Position numbers and translations under genes: made by a program. Below the pieces are notes generated by a model. It was given only the letters and a program-made list of their open reading frames with translations, did not search any database and was not told the DNA's origin. This document shows positions 6,102-9,137 of a stretch of DNA of 9,137 nucleotides, piece by piece (within the stretch, counting starts at the first letter, position 1; every line of letters starts with the position of its first letter). The stretch is from CAYHOI01 sp964358175 (GTDB taxonomy: Bacteria > Margulisbacteria > Riflemargulisbacteria > GWF2-35-9), in NCBI GenBank assembly GCA_964358175.1, contig CAYHOI010000077.1, positions 1-9,137 on the forward strand. Direction: 5' to 3'.

Positions 6102-8519
6102 TTATTGCCTATGCTTATCTTTCAACTCAGGGAACAAGTTGTAAATGATTTCAAAGGTCATGATATATGGAGCATCAGGCGTTTCAGTGATTGCTACCAA
6201 CTTATCATAGTTTTCTTTGTTAAAGTTCTTGCCAGGTAGAATGACATGATTATCAGAAATTGTAACTATTCCTAAGTCTTCTAGAAGCATCATCGCGCCC
6301 GGCCAAATTTCCTGTGTCCATAGGCGTCTGGGTTCTTCAGGATTAAGCATCCATCGTCTATTTGTTGGTAGCGTCATCTGGTACCTCCCTGGTAGATCTG
6401 TATGGTAGCTTCCTCGACTAGGAATAAAGTGACGGAAGTAATCCTTATCCGTATATGACGTTGCCCAAAAAAGAGGTCTAAAGTGAAAAAGGAAGGATCC
6501 AACTATTTCTGGTTTTAAGCCATTTTTTCTAGCTTCTTCATATTTTGTTGTCATCAATGAAATAGCTAATTGGGTTGCTTCATTTTTCGAGTAAAAATGT
6601 AACCCCTCTTCCAAATTATCATCTTTTGCAGATATACGAATTTCATTCATTATTTCATCAACAGTATATGTAGCCTTCACCCATGGCGAGAAATCTGTTC
6701 CCTCCCCATTCAGGATAGTGCTTTTCATTAATACTGCCCTGGAATATTCATCGAATTTAACTGACCTGCCCAATTTATCCCCACCTGCGAGCTCAAATTG
6801 CCACGTCTCAGAACCGACAATAATAGGCTTTGTCTCGACGAAATTCTGATCCTCATGGGAGAAGTCGTTAGCCTCTTCCGGTTTTTTTCTGTCTCTTTTA
6901 TATAGTTCAGTAAATAGTATTATTCCGAAATAAATCGGCTCCCTATTGTTAATATCTCTGATGAGTTCAACTAGCTCTTCATCTGCGATACAAGCTTTTA
7001 CCCAATCCGAAAACAAACCGTCTTTCGTTAATACCTGATATCCTTTCAATTTTTCAACAGTAGCATCATTTATTTTTATGCCAGCAAGCATATTATCGTT
7101 CTTAGCGTTTTGATAAATACCTTTCAAATCTATATCCCCTAAGCTCTCACGCAAATCACTTGGAATTTCTTTCTTGGCCTTTTTTAACACCATTCGAACC
7201 AGCCTTTTTGCCTCACCATAATCTAATAATCCATTCCCGATATAACCCTCCATCGGGAGGCAACATGATGGTTGGTATTCCATTATTTTCCGAAAGTCCT
7301 CCTCTGAGTAGTACGTCAGAACCCAAGGTGATAACTTGTTGTTTGCATCTAAAATTTCAATATCCTTTCGTTTTAATAAGGTTTCAGCGTCTTCACATAG
7401 CAAGACACCGCAGAGGCTAGTTTCGTTCTTGTAGGGGTTAGTGTCTTTCTTATAAACCTCTGTAATTAATTTATCAGTTTCAATTTTCGCTTTCAAGGCG
7501 TCCAGATCCTCAACGAGACGTTTTGCCCCTTTCATTGATAATTTTTCGTCCCCGGCAGCCTTCGTCATCATATCCTTTAATCTATCGGTACCTATTGCCT
7601 TTATGGCTTCTTCACTAAATTGGAATTCCATTGAAGATGCATTCCCTTTAGCCAATACATCCTTTTCTTGCAATAATTCTTTTACGTCTTTGGGCATCTC
7701 TACTCGGCCTGTCATCCATTTGTCTAAAAGTTTCGCTTCTTTCAAGTCCAGTACTCTCTTGGAATCATGGGGAATATTCCAACGTGAATGAGTTGCTGCA
7801 GCTCTTAGCATTCGGTTCAACTTATCAAGATCAATCGTTGTTTTATCGGTGAAATTTCTTCCGTCCTCCGCTAAAAGCCCTCGCTCGATCAGGTATTTTT
7901 CTGCATCCCCTGTAAGTGCTATCGAGAGATCTCTTAATTTTTTGTTCACTATGTTCGAAGTCGGAATTTTCTCCCCATTCAGCTTCTTGATAAAGTATTT
8001 TGCCTCACGTTCATTTAGTATTTCGTTATTTCCAAAGAAAGCATGGTGCTGAGCTTGCCAAGCTAATTGATCCAAGGCATACCTGTCCCCCAGTTTCGCC
8101 AATGCTTCACTTGTATAGCATCTATCTTCTGTGATTACTCCCTCTCTTTTGAGGTGTTCTTCGGCTTTTTTTGTTAAGGTTATTCGAATATCAAGTAAAC
8201 ATTGCGTGGTGGATCTTATTTTTAGCATTTCTTTTTTTATCAATTTAACCAGACATTTTGCTTCAGACATTGACAACACCAATTTTCTGCCAAATAAGTT
8301 TGTTTCTGCAGCTCTACGTATCAACCCCGTTGAAGATTTCGGTGAAAGATATCTATTCACATCGTCAGACAGTTTTTTTCCATCTTTGTCTAAAATCCCA
8401 TTTTTTATAAGGTAGTCTTTGACTCCTTCAGATATCTTTATCCCGGCCATATCCCCATTGGATCCTATAACCTTATTTTTTGTTTCAATTGTACTAACCG
8501 TTATTTTCGTTATGCTCAT
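6102..8519 (-). CDS. Orphan 805-residue repeat protein, function unknown
   Basis: I do not recognise this protein. It has no signal peptide and no membrane segment, so it is probably cytoplasmic or exported by a leaderless route. Residues about 26-657 read as roughly seven degenerate units: 26-97, 110-180, 197-270, 273-338, 369-447, 479-541 and 585-657. The shared plan is a short strand plus helix (IKISEGVKDYL, IRITLTKKAEEHL, LSIALTGDAEKYL), a turn of the type GILDKDGKKLS / GLLAEDGRNFT / VLTKDGLFSDWV, an alpha-helical stretch, then a closing helix with (E)AK-x-L (EAKCLVKLI, EAKYFIKKL, EAKRLVRMV). Residues 665-805 are different and rich in Trp and Tyr. The ATG at 8519 is supported by AAGGGGAT seven bases upstream. 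The gene is visibly AT-richer than the DNA just upstream of it, stands alone, and ends ~30 bp from a DUF559 relic, which suggests acquired DNA. It could be a scaffold, an effector or a phage-derived protein; none of these is shown. Confidence 0.85.
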   Translation of the reverse strand: MSITKITVSTIETKNKVIGSNGDMAGIKISEGVKDYLIKNGILDKDGKKLSDDVNRYLSPKSSTGLIRRAAETNLFGRKLVLSMSEAKCLVKLIKKEMLKIRSTTQCLLDIRITLTKKAEEHLKREGVITEDRCYTSEALAKLGDRYALDQLAWQAQHHAFFGNNEILNEREAKYFIKKLNGEKIPTSNIVNKKLRDLSIALTGDAEKYLIERGLLAEDGRNFTDKTTIDLDKLNRMLRAAATHSRWNIPHDSKRVLDLKEAKLLDKWMTGRVEMPKDVKELLQEKDVLAKGNASSMEFQFSEEAIKAIGTDRLKDMMTKAAGDEKLSMKGAKRLVEDLDALKAKIETDKLITEVYKKDTNPYKNETSLCGVLLCEDAETLLKRKDIEILDANNKLSPWVLTYYSEEDFRKIMEYQPSCCLPMEGYIGNGLLDYGEAKRLVRMVLKKAKKEIPSDLRESLGDIDLKGIYQNAKNDNMLAGIKINDATVEKLKGYQVLTKDGLFSDWVKACIADEELVELIRDINNREPIYFGIILFTELYKRDRKKPEEANDFSHEDQNFVETKPIIVGSETWQFELAGGDKLGRSVKFDEYSRAVLMKSTILNGEGTDFSPWVKATYTVDEIMNEIRISAKDDNLEEGLHFYSKNEATQLAISLMTTKYEEARKNGLKPEIVGSFLFHFRPLFWATSYTDKDYFRHFIPSRGSYHTDLPGRYQMTLPTNRRWMLNPEEPRRLWTQEIWPGAMMLLEDLGIVTISDNHVILPGKNFNKENYDKLVAITETPDAPYIMTFEIIYNLFPELKDKHRQ

Positions 8520-8803
8520 ATGTCATCCCCTTTCCGACTTTTTGGCCTATTTACAAACGCTCTTGCCTCCACGTAGTCAAGATGTCTCGATTTCTGCTTA
8601 GGGGGGTTCACCCATAAGGCCCCGTCCTGGACGCTATCCTTGGGAAACCTGCAGGAGAGAAGATTCTCTTAACCGACCCCCTATATTTCAAGTAGTCGAG
8701 GACTACGCCCTCGAGCTCCCAGATGCGAACTCAAGTGGTCGGGTCATTTCAACTGCTTATAGTTAAGTTATCGTACAGGAAATGAAATAATTTCACCGAA
8801 GTT
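8520..8803. other. Intergenic stretch, hairpin-rich and GC-richer in its middle, upstream of the 805-residue gene
   Basis: I find no convincing gene here. About 8560-8750 is clearly GC-richer than the AT-rich gene beside it. Inverted repeats are GTAGTC-GAG-GACTAC (8692-8706), AGAGAA-GA-TTCTCT (8656-8669), CCGACC (8673-8678) with GGTCGG (8737-8742) enclosing the first, and GGG-TTCA-CCC (8604-8613). On the minus strand it would form a ~200-base leader of the repeat-protein message; TATAAG near 8758 is a possible -10 box but lacks a good -35. It matches no riboswitch or housekeeping RNA that I know. It could be a structured leader, a small RNA or scrambled remains of a mobile element. Confidence 0.4.
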
Positions 8804-8823
8804 GTGAAACTTTGTGAAACTTT
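8804..8823 (+). repeat. Direct duplication of a decamer
   Basis: GTGAAACTTT occurs twice in tandem (8804-8813 and 8814-8823). Its first half is also inverted as TTTCAC at 8791-8796, giving a small stem with GTGAAA at 8804-8809. This could be an operator-like site or simple slippage. Confidence 0.5.
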
Positions 8824-9046
8824 GGAACATGGTATCCATCTGGTATATCGGCAGGCTCAATTCCGTGAAACAGGAAGAAATCATCTGGATCATCAGGTTC
8901 TGATGGGGTTGGTTGAGGCTCTGTCAAGATATCCAAATAATAGTGAAAATAGTTTTGATATTAACAATTGGAAAATTCAGGACATTTATGTTTTCTGTTT
9001 TTTAGACATTTTTGAACCCCTTTTTTGTCTCAAATTATACTCGTAA
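8804..9046 (+). CDS. Doubtful 80-residue ORF or gene remnant
   Basis: The frame would start with GTG and encode an 80-residue peptide. The first ~45 residues (GIHLVYRQAQFRETG, VLMGLVEALSRYP) look protein-like. The second half comes from very AT-rich DNA and is rich in Phe, Ile and Leu, as noncoding DNA often reads. There is no ribosome site, an in-frame TGA lies just upstream near 8781, and the start falls in the decamer duplication. I recognise no family. It may be a relic of a longer gene whose 5' end was lost, or no gene at all. Confidence 0.2.
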   Translation: MKLCETLEHGIHLVYRQAQFRETGRNHLDHQVLMGLVEALSRYPNNSENSFDINNWKIQDIYVFCFLDIFEPLFCLKLYS

Positions 9047-9137
9047 CGAATTTGTTTACGGTGAAGCGACGACGAGCGACGTTTACTGTGCGTAAGCAAG
9101 CGAGGAGTTGCAAAACCGAAAACCAATTTCAGTAGAG

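Noticed and set aside
8370..8400. EF-hand-like DKDGKKLS in the first repeat unit
   Set aside because: The calcium loop needs D-x-D-x-D-G with a Glu at position 12. Spacing and later ligands are absent, and the equivalent turns in other units lack the acidic pattern.
8609..8730. Open minus-strand frame of about 40 codons (WELEGVVLDYLKYRG, FSPAGFPRIASRTG)
   Set aside because: It looks protein-like but is bounded by stops, has no start or ribosome site, matches no family I know, and its length is within chance for GC-rich DNA.
8585..8760. 6S RNA-like text on the plus strand (CTATATTTCA, a small hairpin, then GCCCTC)
   Set aside because: The order recalls the 5' bubble of enterobacterial 6S RNA, but the two long arms needed to close a ~180-base 6S hairpin do not pair. 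The best outer stem encloses only about 60 bases.
9054..9107. Two GTTTAC-headed 27-base segments near the right edge as a tandem repeat
   Set aside because: Beyond the shared hexamer and a few GCGA-type words, only about half of the positions agree, so it is not supported as a true repeat.

Overview
The window reads as bacterial chromosome from a Gram-negative-type organism. There is a flavin/ferredoxin electron-bifurcation module, a predicted periplasmic FecR-domain protein and a membrane adenylate cyclase. GTG is used as a start codon at least once (1925, minus strand). I cannot name the phylum. The Fix genes only indicate a lineage that makes low-potential ferredoxin or flavodoxin, and no nitrogen-fixation gene is in view.

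Left part (1-1925): the 3' part of fixC, cut by the window edge, runs into fixX through a one-base stop/start overlap. Together these are the quinone-side flavoprotein and ferredoxin-like subunits of a FixABCX complex. A GNAT acetyltransferase resembling the short, stand-alone N-acetylglutamate synthases lies convergently behind them.

Middle (1926-5801): a MinD/FlhG-type P-loop ATPase, a small predicted secreted peptide with an internal duplication, and a CHASE2-class III cyclase all point right. A FecR-domain protein points left and overlaps the cyclase tail-to-tail by 58 bp. CHASE2 and FecR domains both lie outside the inner membrane, so sensing in a shared compartment is plausible. The ATPase and FecR genes each carry a -10-like hexamer exactly 7 nt before the start codon and no properly spaced Shine-Dalgarno, which suggests leaderless messages.

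Right part (5802-9137): this looks like an accessory segment. It holds a decayed 3' end of a DUF559 (Vsr-like nuclease fold) gene fused to a REP-like double hairpin. Next is an 805-residue orphan protein on the minus strand, which I read as about seven degenerate ~70-residue repeats followed by an aromatic-rich C-terminal domain. Upstream of it is a GC-richer, hairpin-rich stretch with no convincing gene. The last ~330 bp are AT-rich and hold at most a doubtful small ORF. The repeat protein is the best candidate for something undescribed; its function cannot be read from the sequence.
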